A stretch of DNA of 64,000 nt from JBAIYU01 sp036763085 (GCF_036763085.1 NZ_JBAIYU010000006.1:1-64000), one strand, 5' to 3'. Counted from the stretch's first letter, positions 7,811 to 16,241 are shown. Notes: generated by a model not told the origin, from the sequence alone. Numbers and translations: made by a program.

Positions 7811-8716
7811 TTGTTTAAAAACTATCAGCAAGTTTTAGAAAAAGCAAAAGAAATTGGACCGCTAACTATAAGTGTTGCGGCGGCCCAGGATAAAGAGGTT
7901 ATTGCCGCAGTAAAGAGCGCTCAAGACGCCGGGATTGTAAAGGCAATTTTAGTTGGCGACAGTATACAGATTAAGGCATTGATGAATGAAGTGGGTTTAC
8001 CACAAGATACACCAATTATCCATGAACCAGATATTGATCAGGCTGCACAAACAGCTGTTGCTATGGTAAATCGGGGCGATGCTCAAATTCTAATGAAAGG
8101 TCTTATAAATAGCAGCGGGTTTCTTAAAGCTGTACTCAACAAAGAGCAGGGATTGCGCACAGGAAGATTATTAAGTCACTTGGCATGCTTTGAACTAGGC
8201 AATAGGGAAAAATTACTATTTATAACTGATGGCGGTATGAATATATCTCCTAATCTAACAGAAAAAAAAGATATTCTAGTAAATGCAATGCTGGCACTTA
8301 ATTCTATGGGCATCACGCCTAATGTGGCAATTCTAACTGCTAACGAAGAGGTGAATCCCAAAATGCCCGCTACTGTCGATGCATTACAATTGACTGAATT
8401 AAGTCTGGCTGGGCATTTACCAGAGGGTATTGTCGAAGGGCCAATTGCGCTTGACGTAGCCATAAGCCGTGAGGCGGCCGAACATAAAAATATTAAAAGT
8501 AAAGTTTCAGGTGTTGTTGATTTAATGCTTGTTCCTAGCATTGAAACAGGAAACGTTCTTGGTAAAGCTCTGATTTATTTTGGCGGCGGAAAGATGGCCG
8601 GGTTAATACTAGGAGCGACTAACCCGATAGTAATGACATCAAGAGCAGAAAATGCAGAAGGTAAGCTTAATTCTATTGCGCTGGCTTGTCTTGCATATAG
8701 CGTAAGGCAAAGCTAA
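7811..8716 (+). CDS. ptb: phosphate butyryltransferase (phosphotransbutyrylase)
   Basis: Converts acyl-CoA plus phosphate to acyl-phosphate, feeding the kinase encoded just upstream. Recognisable Pta/Ptb-family segments are QILMKGLINSSGFLKAVLN (about 96-114), RTGRLLSHLACFE (about 120-132) and a C-terminal TSRAENAEGKLNSIALA. I prefer the TTG at 7811 as start because GAGGTGG (7799-7805) sits five bases upstream and the MFKNYQQV N-terminus fits clostridial Ptb. A GTG at 7802 is also in frame but lies inside that ribosome binding site. The product would be 301 aa, the family norm. Confidence 0.94.
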   Translation: MFKNYQQVLEKAKEIGPLTISVAAAQDKEVIAAVKSAQDAGIVKAILVGDSIQIKALMNEVGLPQDTPIIHEPDIDQAAQTAVAMVNRGDAQILMKGLINSSGFLKAVLNKEQGLRTGRLLSHLACFELGNREKLLFITDGGMNISPNLTEKKDILVNAMLALNSMGITPNVAILTANEEVNPKMPATVDALQLTELSLAGHLPEGIVEGPIALDVAISREAAEHKNIKSKVSGVVDLMLVPSIETGNVLGKALIYFGGGKMAGLILGATNPIVMTSRAENAEGKLNSIALACLAYSVRQS

Positions 8717-8730
8717 AGGAGGGTATGATT

Positions 8731-8934
8731 ATGGCAAAAGTAACAGTCTTTCACGAATACTGCAAAAGCTGTGGGTTGTGCATAGCTATTTGTCCAAATA
8801 AGGTTCTAGAAATCGGAGATAAGGCCAACCAAAAAGGCTATTACACAGTAAGGACTAATGATGAATCCAAATGTACTGGATGCTCATTGTGCGGAATTAT
8901 GTGTCCTGATTTGGCCCTGGAAATATCAAAGTAG
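8731..8934 (+). CDS. vorD: 2-oxoacid:ferredoxin oxidoreductase, delta (ferredoxin-like) subunit
   Basis: A 67-residue protein with two complete CxxCxxCxxxCP motifs (CKSCGLCIAICP at about 12-23 and CTGCSLCGIMCP at about 48-59), so it should carry two [4Fe-4S] clusters and pass electrons from the TPP subunit to ferredoxin. AAGGAGGG at 8716-8723 leaves seven bases to ATG 8731, making that start better than the in-frame ATG at 8725. It is the first of four genes for a heterotetrameric oxidoreductase. It could be named korD, but the ptb-buk context favours branched-chain 2-oxoacids. Confidence 0.92.
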   Translation: MAKVTVFHEYCKSCGLCIAICPNKVLEIGDKANQKGYYTVRTNDESKCTGCSLCGIMCPDLALEISK

Positions 8935-8951
8935 GAAAGCGGGTGGACTTA

Positions 8952-10022
8952 ATGGATAAAGTTTTAATTAAAGGGAATGAAGCAATAGCCGAGGCGGCGA
9001 TACGTTCAGGATGTAAGCTGTTTTTTGGTTATCCTATAACACCTTCGACCGAAATTATGGAATATCTGTCCAAAAATATGCCTAAAGCGGGCGGTACTAT
9101 TTTGCAGGGGGAGGACGAAGTTGCCTCGATAAATATGTGCTATGGTGCTGCTGCCACAGGAGCACGAGTAATGACAGCCTCGTCAAGTCCTGGTTTTAGT
9201 CTTAAGCAGGAAGGATTGTCATATATTGCCGCAGCTGAACTGCCAGTTGTTGTTGTTAATGTTAACCGAAGTGGTCCTGGTCTAGGTGGACTAGGTCCAG
9301 CTCAGTCTGATTACTTTCAATGCACTAAGGGTGGCGGTCACGGTGATTATCGGTTAATAGTGCTAGCTCCATCCAAAGGGCAGGAAATGTACGATTTTAC
9401 GATGCAAGCGTTTGATTTGGCGGATAAATATCGTAATCCTGTGCTCATTTTAGCAGATGGTTTTTTGGGACAAATGATGGAGCCTATTGAGTTAAAAGAA
9501 AGACCAGCTGTAAACTTGCCTGCGAAAGACTGGGTTACTAATGGATGCCGCGGCAGGAATAAGAGGAAAATAGCCAGCTATGCGTTAACGAACGAAATTG
9601 GTGAAGCGAACTGTATGTACTGGCAGACTAAATATAAACAAATTAAGGAAGAAGAACAGCGGTGGGAAAGTTACCAGGCAGATGATGCTGAATATTTGCT
9701 GGTAGGATACGGAACTTGTGGACGAATTGCTAAAAGCGTAGTGATAAATGCGCGAAAACATGGTATTAAGTTGGGTCTAATACGTCCAATTAGTCTGTGG
9801 CCATTTCCTGAAAATGCATTTAAACGCCATATTAGCACAGTAAAAGGCATTGTTGCTATTGAGCTGAACGCCGGTCAAATGGTTGAAGACATTAGACTTG
9901 CTGTTAACTGCAAGATACCAGTAGAGTTGTATAACAGGCAAGGTGGAATGCTGCCTACGGAAACTGAAATATTCCAATATGTCAGCCAAGTCTTTAATCT
10001 AAAACTTCCAGAGGAGGGCTAA
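8952..10022 (+). CDS. vorB: 2-oxoacid:ferredoxin oxidoreductase, alpha subunit (VorB/KorA type)
   Basis: The pyrimidine-binding and transketolase C-terminal-like subunit of a four-subunit oxidoreductase that splits a 2-oxoacid and CoA into acyl-CoA, CO2 and reduced ferredoxin. FFGYPITPSTEIMEYL (about 24-39) and LQGEDEVASINM (about 51-62) are hallmarks, and the length (356 aa) is typical. The start is ATG 8952 with GGGTGG six bases upstream; an in-frame GTG at 8943 overlaps that site. Two bases separate it from the next gene. Specificity for 2-oxoisovalerate-like substrates is inferred from the neighbouring ptb and buk genes; 2-oxoglutarate cannot be excluded. Confidence 0.92.
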   Translation: MDKVLIKGNEAIAEAAIRSGCKLFFGYPITPSTEIMEYLSKNMPKAGGTILQGEDEVASINMCYGAAATGARVMTASSSPGFSLKQEGLSYIAAAELPVVVVNVNRSGPGLGGLGPAQSDYFQCTKGGGHGDYRLIVLAPSKGQEMYDFTMQAFDLADKYRNPVLILADGFLGQMMEPIELKERPAVNLPAKDWVTNGCRGRNKRKIASYALTNEIGEANCMYWQTKYKQIKEEEQRWESYQADDAEYLLVGYGTCGRIAKSVVINARKHGIKLGLIRPISLWPFPENAFKRHISTVKGIVAIELNAGQMVEDIRLAVNCKIPVELYNRQGGMLPTETEIFQYVSQVFNLKLPEEG

Positions 10023-10024
10023 TA

Positions 10025-10777
10025 ATGCAGAAAGTATTTACAAGACCCAAAGGCCTTACCGAACTGCCTTTTCACTATTGCCCGGGCTGTACACATGGGA
10101 TTATTCATCGGCTAATTGGTGAGGTACTTGACGAATTAAATATTATCGAGGATACAATCGGTGTTGCCCCGGTAGGCTGTGCTGGGTTTTCCTTGGATTT
10201 TTTCAGCTGTGATTTTGTTGGGGCGGCGCATGGCAGAGCACAGGCCGTAGCTACAGGTATTAAACGGGCATTACCTGATAAATTAGTTTTTACGTATCAA
10301 GGTGATGGTGATATAAGTGCGATAGGTACATCCCACGCTATCCATGTTGCGGCCAGATCCGAGAAGATTACTTCAATTATGGTTAATAATGCCGTTTTTG
10401 GAATGACTGGCGGGCAAATGGCACCGACAACTTTGAGTGGCCAAGTGACGACAACAAGTCCATATGGCCGTGACTCAGCAGCCTTTGGAAATCCAATTGA
10501 TCTACCTAAAATAATCGCAACGATGGATGGGGCGGCTTACGTTGCAGCAGTTTCTGCAGATTCACCAAAGAATATTATTGCTGCCAAGAAAGCGATTAAA
10601 AAAGCATTTCAGGTTCAGCAATTAGGCTTAGGTTTTGCTTTTGTCAGTGTATTATCTACGTGTCCGACGAACTGGGGATTATCGCCTGTAGAAAGTATCA
10701 AATGGCTGCAGCAAAATATGCTGCCAATTTATCAAATGGGTGAACTTAAAGTAAACAAGGAGGTAGAAGCTATATGA
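10025..10777 (+). CDS. vorA: 2-oxoacid:ferredoxin oxidoreductase, beta (TPP-binding) subunit
   Basis: Carries thiamine diphosphate and the catalytic site. FHYCPGCTHGIIHR (about 16-29) starts the domain, YQGDGDISAIGTSHAIH (about 92-108) is the GDG metal/TPP motif, and NNAVFGMTGGQMAPTT (about 119-134) completes it. It is 250 aa, normal for the family. Its ATG follows GAGGAGGG. The end overlaps the gamma subunit gene by four bases, so the two are translationally coupled. Confidence 0.93.
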   Translation: MQKVFTRPKGLTELPFHYCPGCTHGIIHRLIGEVLDELNIIEDTIGVAPVGCAGFSLDFFSCDFVGAAHGRAQAVATGIKRALPDKLVFTYQGDGDISAIGTSHAIHVAARSEKITSIMVNNAVFGMTGGQMAPTTLSGQVTTTSPYGRDSAAFGNPIDLPKIIATMDGAAYVAAVSADSPKNIIAAKKAIKKAFQVQQLGLGFAFVSVLSTCPTNWGLSPVESIKWLQQNMLPIYQMGELKVNKEVEAI

Positions 10778-11313
10778 TAGACAAGATTCTGCTTGCCGGA
10801 TTTGGCGGACAGGGTGTTATGTTTATTGGCAAGGTAATGGCTTATGCGGGAATGCTAAGTGACAGCCAAGTATGCTGGATACCATCCTATGGCCCGGAAA
10901 TGAGAGGCGGAACAGCAAACTGTTCGGTAATAATATCCGACGAAGAAATAAACTCACCTGTCATTGATACAGCGGATGTCGGAATCGTGCTTAATCAGCC
11001 GTCCTATGAAAAGTTTATTACCCTTATTAAGCCTGGCGGGGTACTTGTTGTAAATAGTTCGATTGTCGAGGCAGCTGCTTCTCGAACTGATATTACTATA
11101 ATTAGAGTTCCGGCGAGTGAAATTGCAAATGATTTAGGTAAAGCAAACTTGGCAAATATGGTATGTTTGGGAGCTTTACTATCGAGTTTAAACTTAATTA
11201 ATAACATTAGTATAAAGAAAGCTGTGGAGACCATTGTAGGAAGTAAAAAACCTGAACTTTGTCAGTTAAATCTAGCTGCCGTTAATAAAGGAATTGAATA
11301 TAGTGTCTGTTAA
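10774..11313 (+). CDS. vorC: 2-oxoacid:ferredoxin oxidoreductase, gamma subunit
   Basis: A 179-residue pyruvate-ferredoxin-oxidoreductase catalytic-gamma-type domain, starting with LLAGFGGQGVMFIGKVMA (about 6-23) and containing PSYGPEMRGGTANCSVIIS (about 38-56), both diagnostic. It completes the vorDBAC set and closes the operon that begins with buk, ahead of a very stable terminator. The reduced ferredoxin formed could drive hydrogen production or biosynthesis. The whole unit is an oxygen-independent counterpart of the Bacillus bkd operon, in which ptb and buk accompany a lipoamide-linked dehydrogenase. Confidence 0.92.
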   Translation: MIDKILLAGFGGQGVMFIGKVMAYAGMLSDSQVCWIPSYGPEMRGGTANCSVIISDEEINSPVIDTADVGIVLNQPSYEKFITLIKPGGVLVVNSSIVEAAASRTDITIIRVPASEIANDLGKANLANMVCLGALLSSLNLINNISIKKAVETIVGSKKPELCQLNLAAVNKGIEYSVC

Positions 11314-11364
11314 AAATAAGTATGACCTAGTCTTTTAGTAAGAGACTAGGTCATACTTATTTTT
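11312..11364 (+). terminator. intrinsic terminator of the buk-ptb-vor operon
   Basis: A perfect 22-bp stem (11312-11333 with 11343-11364) around a nine-base loop; A-run and T-run at the two ends make it active in both directions. Confidence 0.85.
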
Positions 11365-11444
11365 AAGTTAAGCATTATCATTTCTTTGTATTTAAAATAG
11401 AATCAGGGTAAATGGGCAGAACTTGACTGATATAAACATTAGGC

Positions 11445-11470
11445 GTACTATAGGAGGTATTCTATAGTAC
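11445..11470 (+). promoter_or_regulatory. inverted repeat with a ribosome-binding sequence in its loop
   Basis: GTACTATAG (11445-11453) and CTATAGTAC (11462-11470) are perfect complements. The loop and adjoining base form AGGAGGT, a strong ribosome binding sequence, yet it sits 22 bases from the ATG at 11481, which has its own weaker AGGTG. It could be an operator or a translation-control hairpin. Confidence 0.35.
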
Positions 11471-11480
11471 AGGTGAAAAT

Positions 11481-12533
11481 ATGAGAAATATTTTTGAGAC
11501 TTTTTTGATTGCTGTATCGGGAGCTTTAATTTTTAATTACTTACATATACCATTGCCATGGATGTTAGGCTCGCTTACAGCCGTTGGAGCTTATAAAATT
11601 GTTATGGCTAAATCATTAAAATGTCCAAGGAAACTGAGGAATACATCACTAGTAATATTAGGATATGCTATTGGCAGACCTTTTTCCCAAGATGCAGGTT
11701 TAAAGATTATAGAGCAGCTTCCATTAATGGTTCTAGTTACAACAATAACTATAGCCGCTAGTCTGTTCATTGGTTATATTATGCACAAAAAAACTGGTAT
11801 TAGCTTGGCAAGTGGATTATTGGGCAGTGTGCCGGGAGGACTTTCCCAAATGGTCGTTTTAGCTGAAGAAATTGCCGGTTCAAGTGTTACAATTGTAACC
11901 TTCATACAAACTGTACGTCTGCTGACAGTAATCTTTACAGTGCCTTTTCTAGCAACTCATGGTCTTGCAGGCACGGAGAACCTACATAATCAAATTGTTC
12001 AGCCGCAGCTATCGGGAGAATCTACCGAAGTTGTGAGCGCTCTGATGTTTTTCTTGATAGTAGTAGTCAGTGCACTTGGAGCAAAATACGCTAAATTACC
12101 TACACCATATTTATTGGGGCCTATTCTTGCAACAGGATTTACAATTATAATTACCGGCATTGAAGCACCTGCACTGCCTTCAGCAGTAATTATTGCAGCC
12201 CAAATAGTTTTCGGAGTTTACTTAGGCACTTCAATTAACATAAGCAGTATTAGTAATTATCCTCTGCTTTTGCCATATGCAGTGTGTGGCTCGTTGGCAA
12301 TTGTGTCAACTGCCTTGGCAGCAGGATATTTGTTAAACTTTTTAGGAAGGATGCCGCTTATAACTGGTTTTTTGAGTACGGCTCCGGGAGGAATGGCTGA
12401 GATGGGGCTTACAGCAATGCAGCTCCACGCTGATATTTCAATAATTGTTGCATATCAGCTATTTCGGCTATTAGTAATATTAATAATAGTACCTTTATTA
12501 CTTAAAAAATTTCTTAAGAATGTTTCGTTATGA
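11481..12533 (+). CDS. AbrB-type (PF05145) integral membrane protein, putative transporter
   Basis: A 350-residue membrane protein with about ten hydrophobic segments in two homologous halves. The repeated signature appears as SGLLGSVPGGLSQMVVL (about 113-129) and TGFLSTAPGGMAEMGLT (about 294-310), and each half starts with a PxPxxLG-like segment (LPWMLG, TPYLLG). This is the family once called AbrB or putative ammonia monooxygenase. It is unrelated to the Bacillus transition-state regulator, and its substrate is unestablished. The gene is monocistronic with its own terminator. Confidence 0.85.
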   Translation: MRNIFETFLIAVSGALIFNYLHIPLPWMLGSLTAVGAYKIVMAKSLKCPRKLRNTSLVILGYAIGRPFSQDAGLKIIEQLPLMVLVTTITIAASLFIGYIMHKKTGISLASGLLGSVPGGLSQMVVLAEEIAGSSVTIVTFIQTVRLLTVIFTVPFLATHGLAGTENLHNQIVQPQLSGESTEVVSALMFFLIVVVSALGAKYAKLPTPYLLGPILATGFTIIITGIEAPALPSAVIIAAQIVFGVYLGTSINISSISNYPLLLPYAVCGSLAIVSTALAAGYLLNFLGRMPLITGFLSTAPGGMAEMGLTAMQLHADISIIVAYQLFRLLVILIIVPLLLKKFLKNVSL

Positions 12534-12563
12534 CCGTATCTCCGTAGAGTTACGGTCTTTTTT
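12532..12563 (+). terminator. intrinsic terminator after the AbrB-type gene
   Basis: GACCGTA (12532-12538) pairs with TACGGTC (12551-12557), followed by six T. Confidence 0.75.
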
Positions 12564-12642
12564 ATTTGATGACTTGCATATGTTTAAAACAGTATAAGGA
12601 TTATAGTATTTCTTTATTTCCAGGCCATAAGGAGGAATTTAT

Positions 12643-13908
12643 ATGAATGAAACTGATAAAAAATTCATCATACCAGAATTTGGTCCTCTTGCAGGTGTTA
12701 AAGTTGTAACTGCCGGCACACTTATAGCTATGCCGCACGCAGCAAATATGATGGCCGACTTTGGTGCAGAAGTAATACATATCGAACGCCCAAATACAGG
12801 TGATACGTATCGTGGTATGCCGCCTTTCGCAGAATGTAATGACAAGCAGATAAGTACAAGCTGGGCTCAGGATGCGCGAAACAGACTAAGTTTAACTCTG
12901 AATTTAAATCTTAATATTCCAGAAATAAGAGAAATATTTTTGGGTCTTATAAAGCAGGCCGATATTTTTATGGAAAACCTTGTATGGCTTGAGAAATATG
13001 GAATAACAGATAAGCTTTTACTCGAAACTAATCCTAAGCTAGTAATAGTACATATCAGCGGTTATGGAAAAGCACAGTTTGGCGGCAATCCTGATGTATG
13101 TAACCGAGCTTCGTACGACATGATAGGCCAGGCTTATAGTGGTTTTCTTAGTCTTAATGGTGAAAAAGAACCTTCGGTCCCATTGATTACAAAACCTTGG
13201 CTTAATGATTATGTGTCATCGCTATATGCTGTTTTTGGTGCTTTAACAGGCTATATACATGCTCAAAAAACGGGTATAGGCCAGGCTGTTGATGTTGCAC
13301 AGTTCGAAGCTAATGCTAGAATAATGGCTGACACATTTGTATCTTTTACCGAAGCGGGAATTATTCGATCGAGAACAGGGTCAAAAGCAGCGGCCTTTCA
13401 ACCGTGCGGGTTATTCCAAGATAAAAATGGAAACTATTTAGTTTTAGGAGCTTTTGGTCCGGTGGTATACAACAGGTTTATCAAGGCACTGCAGCTTGAT
13501 GAGGAATACTACAGCTTTAAAGAATGTGCTTCGTCTATGGAAGCAGTTAATTCTGATAAAGGGCAGGAGTTGGACCGCAAAATAACTGAGTGGGTCGCTA
13601 AGCATAGAGTTGATGAGATTGTAGAACATCTAGCTAATTTTAAAGTTCCTTGTGCTAAGGTTAATACGGCAGCAGATGTCATTAATGACCAACATTGGAT
13701 TTCCCGCGGCGACTTTATTGAATATGAGGATCAGACTTTGCAAAAGAAAATTAAAGCTTTTGGGATTATACCTAAATTTGAATCTACTCCCGGGCAGGTC
13801 TGGAGAGGGGCTCCGTCATTAGGACAAGATAATGAAGTTATTTTAACTAGATTACTTGGATTTACAGAAGAGCAAGTGCGAAGTTTGAAAGCTAAAGGTT
13901 TAATCTGA
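12643..13908 (+). CDS. class III CoA-transferase, CaiB-like
   Basis: A 421-residue CaiB/BaiF-family CoA transferase. It follows the carnitine CoA-transferase CaiB closely in layout: FGPLAGVKVVTAGT at the start (about 13-26), NPKLVIVHISGYG near 135-147, an LNDYVSSL segment where the Asp is the expected covalent catalytic residue (about 187), and PGQVWRGAPSLGQD near the end. It should move CoA between carboxylic acids. None of the other carnitine genes (caiA, caiC, caiD, caiT) is nearby, so the substrate is open; a betaine or another organic acid is possible. AAGGAGG lies well placed before the ATG. Confidence 0.85.
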   Translation: MNETDKKFIIPEFGPLAGVKVVTAGTLIAMPHAANMMADFGAEVIHIERPNTGDTYRGMPPFAECNDKQISTSWAQDARNRLSLTLNLNLNIPEIREIFLGLIKQADIFMENLVWLEKYGITDKLLLETNPKLVIVHISGYGKAQFGGNPDVCNRASYDMIGQAYSGFLSLNGEKEPSVPLITKPWLNDYVSSLYAVFGALTGYIHAQKTGIGQAVDVAQFEANARIMADTFVSFTEAGIIRSRTGSKAAAFQPCGLFQDKNGNYLVLGAFGPVVYNRFIKALQLDEEYYSFKECASSMEAVNSDKGQELDRKITEWVAKHRVDEIVEHLANFKVPCAKVNTAADVINDQHWISRGDFIEYEDQTLQKKIKAFGIIPKFESTPGQVWRGAPSLGQDNEVILTRLLGFTEEQVRSLKAKGLI

Positions 13909-13941
13909 TCTAAAAAAGATACCTTCCAATAACTGATTACT

Positions 13942-13980
13942 GAAAAAGCAGAATTACCTGGTTGGTAATTCTGCTTTTTC
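13942..13980. terminator. bidirectional terminator between convergent genes
   Basis: A perfect 17-bp stem (13942-13958 with 13964-13980) flanked by A and T runs. The stop codon of the minus-strand phosphodiesterase gene lies inside the stem. Confidence 0.8.
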
Positions 13981-14466
13981 GGTTAATCGCAACTCTGCTG
14001 ATATGCCTTGAGTTGATAATTTTAAAACAATATAACTAAACCAACGTTCTTTGCGCTTATAAAAAGGCGAACCGGGATTTAACATTAGTATTTTATTTTT
14101 AGTACAAATGCTAGGTTGGTGGCTATGTCCGTAAATAATTATATCGACTTTCTCATTGCAAAAAGCCGTATAGGCTCTTTCTAAAGTGTTTTTTCCACTA
14201 CCGTGACCATGACATATGCCAATATGGTAATCCTCGATAACTACTTTCTTTTTCAGTGGAAGTAAATCATCGAAGCACGCGGCATCGTTGTTTCCGCGAA
14301 CAGCAATTAAAATAGCTGCTCTCTCTAAAACTGGAATAACCTCTAGACCTACAAAATCACCTGCATGGATAATATAATCAACTTGTTCAATTCGGTTAAT
14401 CCATAGTGAAATGCTTTCATGGGTGGTGCTAAGATGGGTATCAGATAGTACCGCAATCGTTATCAT
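13954..14466 (-). CDS. YfcE/MJ0936-family metallophosphoesterase
   Basis: A 170-residue calcineurin-like phosphoesterase. All metal-ligand motifs are present: SDTH (8-11), HAGD (about 35-38), RGNND (about 57-61), GHGSGK and the final YGHSH (about 112-116), then NPGSP. It should hydrolyse phosphodiesters with a two-metal centre in the cytoplasm; the natural substrate is unknown. It is co-oriented with the YetF-like gene 14 bases upstream. A second member of the family lies at 48574, and the two are only moderately alike. Confidence 0.88.
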   Translation of the reverse strand: MITIAVLSDTHLSTTHESISLWINRIEQVDYIIHAGDFVGLEVIPVLERAAILIAVRGNNDAACFDDLLPLKKKVVIEDYHIGICHGHGSGKNTLERAYTAFCNEKVDIIIYGHSHQPSICTKNKILMLNPGSPFYKRKERWFSYIVLKLSTQGISAELRLTEKAELPTR

Positions 14467-14480
14467 TGATACAATACCAC

Positions 14481-15194
14481 CTAATGAATATATTCTGACT
14501 GGGTCCGAGGGCTGATGAAAAGTTTGCCTTGTGAATCTATCACCGCATATGTTACTTGAGAGGCGTGGCTGATTCCTTGTATACTAAGCTGCTCATTCAG
14601 CCAAACTTCCGAAAGGTTATTGTTTTGAAGGTTTTCTGCTATTATTTCGCCGTCCATAATCAGCTCAATCGGATATTGAACTCCAGCCTGCTCTACACCA
14701 AACTCCTTTTTAGTAACAGGCTGATAATCAGCCTTTTTGATAACACTTAAATCACCGGTTGTTTCGACAATTGCAAACTGTACTTCGGACGGATCTAAAA
14801 CACCATTTATTCTAAGCTGACACGTTAGCTCATCTAGATCATAACGCATCTGTTTCATATTATTCTCTAATATACGTCCATTCTCAATAACTAAGGTAGG
14901 TGCTCCATCAATAAGTTTGCGCAGGGGACGGCTTCTGATTGTTATTTGGGACAGCAGATAAGTCAGCAAAACAAACAATAGTAAATCATAATAATGATTC
15001 CAAACTTTATCCGGCTCGGCTGCTGCAATATTAGCCGCGATAGAGCCAATAGTGATTCCGCTGACATACTCGTAAAATGTTAGCTGGCCGATCTGCGTTT
15101 TACCAAGAAATCTAGCAAATATTAATAAACTTATAAAGACAAGCGAAGTTTGCCAAGTATCACGAATTAGTTCCTGAATATCCAATACATTCAC
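14481..15194 (-). CDS. DUF421 (YetF-type) membrane protein
   Basis: Two or three hydrophobic segments in the first 90 residues are followed by the soluble DUF421 domain (ARFLGKTQIGQLTFYEYVSGITIGSIAA early, then RPLRKLIDGAPTLVIENG and the MRYDLDELTCQLR segment). The frame is open for 60 codons further upstream, but the extra part is not hydrophobic and lacks family character. I choose GTG 15194 preceded by AAGGGG, giving 237 aa, the usual size; TTG 15185 behind AGGTG is the alternative. YetF proteins are linked to spore or envelope functions, but the activity is not established. Confidence 0.8.
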   Translation of the reverse strand: MNVLDIQELIRDTWQTSLVFISLLIFARFLGKTQIGQLTFYEYVSGITIGSIAANIAAAEPDKVWNHYYDLLLFVLLTYLLSQITIRSRPLRKLIDGAPTLVIENGRILENNMKQMRYDLDELTCQLRINGVLDPSEVQFAIVETTGDLSVIKKADYQPVTKKEFGVEQAGVQYPIELIMDGEIIAENLQNNNLSEVWLNEQLSIQGISHASQVTYAVIDSQGKLFISPRTQSEYIH

Positions 15195-15374
15195 CTGCCC
15201 CTTATAAAGTATCATGACTATTTTATTATAGAGAGAATTAAACATCGGCTCACTCAGAAAGTATGTGCAGAATTTTTCAGTCTTATTATTTAATTGCGAT
15301 AGATTTTTTAGCTCGCAATAAGAGAACTCATATGTTTGTACCATATCGTACCATAAGGCACATATAATATACAT

Positions 15375-15581
15375 AAAGCAGTAAGCCTCATTATGAAAGA
15401 GGTCAACTCCGACTGTGGGCGCAGGGGGCTGATTATGGAGAGTGCCAACAATAAATAAAGCAATTATAATAATTGAAGGAGACAGCCTTTTATCCGGTTA
15501 GACTTTCTAGTAGAGCCGGAGTTTTGCCAGCTTGTATGTCTTTAAGTAAAAAAGACAGATAATTTAAAAGGAGGAACTTAA
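15375..15581 (+). promoter_or_regulatory. structured leader of the CAP-domain gene, type unknown
   Basis: About 200 non-coding bases contain several possible stems: CCTC/GAGG at 15386-15402, CTCC/GGAG at 15407-15440 enclosing a G-rich GGGCGCAGGGGG stretch, a 6-bp CCGGTT/AGCCGG stem at 15494-15519 and GTCTTT/AAAAGAC just before the ribosome binding site. I could not match it to the c-di-GMP, c-di-AMP, cobalamin or glycine riboswitch consensus. Confidence 0.3.
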
Positions 15582-16241
15582 TTGAAAAAAGATTTGAAAA
15601 AATACGTACTACTCGGAGTAGCTTCTTTAATATTTGCAACTTCAGCAATTCCGGCAGAGGCTGCAGAATTAAATCAAACTCAATACAATAATATCCAAAA
15701 TTTCTATAATCAGTTAGCTAATAGTCCATTGGCAAAATACTTTAATGTTAAACAGCCCACGACTACTCCAAAACCTGCACCGGCGCCAGCTCCCGCACCA
15801 ACTCCAACTCCAACCCAAACACAAACACCAGCCCCCACTACAAACACTGGGACAGCATCAATTTCGGCACAAGAGCAGCAAATGGTGAATCTTGTGAATC
15901 AGGAGCGCGCAAAGCAAGGGCTCCCAGCTTTACAAGTAGATTCACGTCTAGTTAAAGTCTCCAGAATGAAAAGTCAGGATATGATTAGCAATAACTATTT
16001 TGGGCATCAATCGCCAACTTATGGTTCACCGTTTGATTTATTGAAATCACAAGGTATAACTTATAAATACGCTGGTGAAAACTTAGCCGGGGCGGGCACA
16101 GTTGCAAAAGCTCATGAGATTTTAATGAATTCAGCAGGTCATCGTGCTAATATATTAGATCCGCGCTTTACCAAGATCGGTATCGGAATAATTAGCGGCG
16201 GTCCTTATGGTTTAATGGTAACTCAAACATTCATTGGATAA
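15582..16241 (+). CDS. secreted CAP/SCP-domain (YkwD-type) protein
   Basis: Starts at TTG 15582 after AAAAGGAGG. A signal peptide (about 1-27: MKKDLKKY, hydrophobic core, cut near AEA-AE) is followed by a short region, a Pro/Thr/Ala-rich linker (about 60-90) and a C-terminal CAP domain (about 97-219) of the YkwD kind, with NLVNQERAKQGLPALQVD, GHQSPTYGSPFDLLK, YAGENLAGAG and HRANILDPRFTKIGIG. It is exported and probably acts at the cell surface. The enzymatic role of bacterial CAP proteins is unresolved. A leader with strong secondary structure precedes it and a terminator follows, so it is transcribed alone. Confidence 0.9.
   Translation: MKKDLKKYVLLGVASLIFATSAIPAEAAELNQTQYNNIQNFYNQLANSPLAKYFNVKQPTTTPKPAPAPAPAPTPTPTQTQTPAPTTNTGTASISAQEQQMVNLVNQERAKQGLPALQVDSRLVKVSRMKSQDMISNNYFGHQSPTYGSPFDLLKSQGITYKYAGENLAGAGTVAKAHEILMNSAGHRANILDPRFTKIGIGIISGGPYGLMVTQTFIG

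Noticed and set aside
11481..12533. AbrB transition-state DNA-binding regulator
   Set aside because: The protein is a ten-helix membrane protein; the shared name is historical.
15375..15581. c-di-GMP-I, c-di-AMP (ydaO) or glycine riboswitch
   Set aside because: The conserved core sequences of these classes were not found in the leader.
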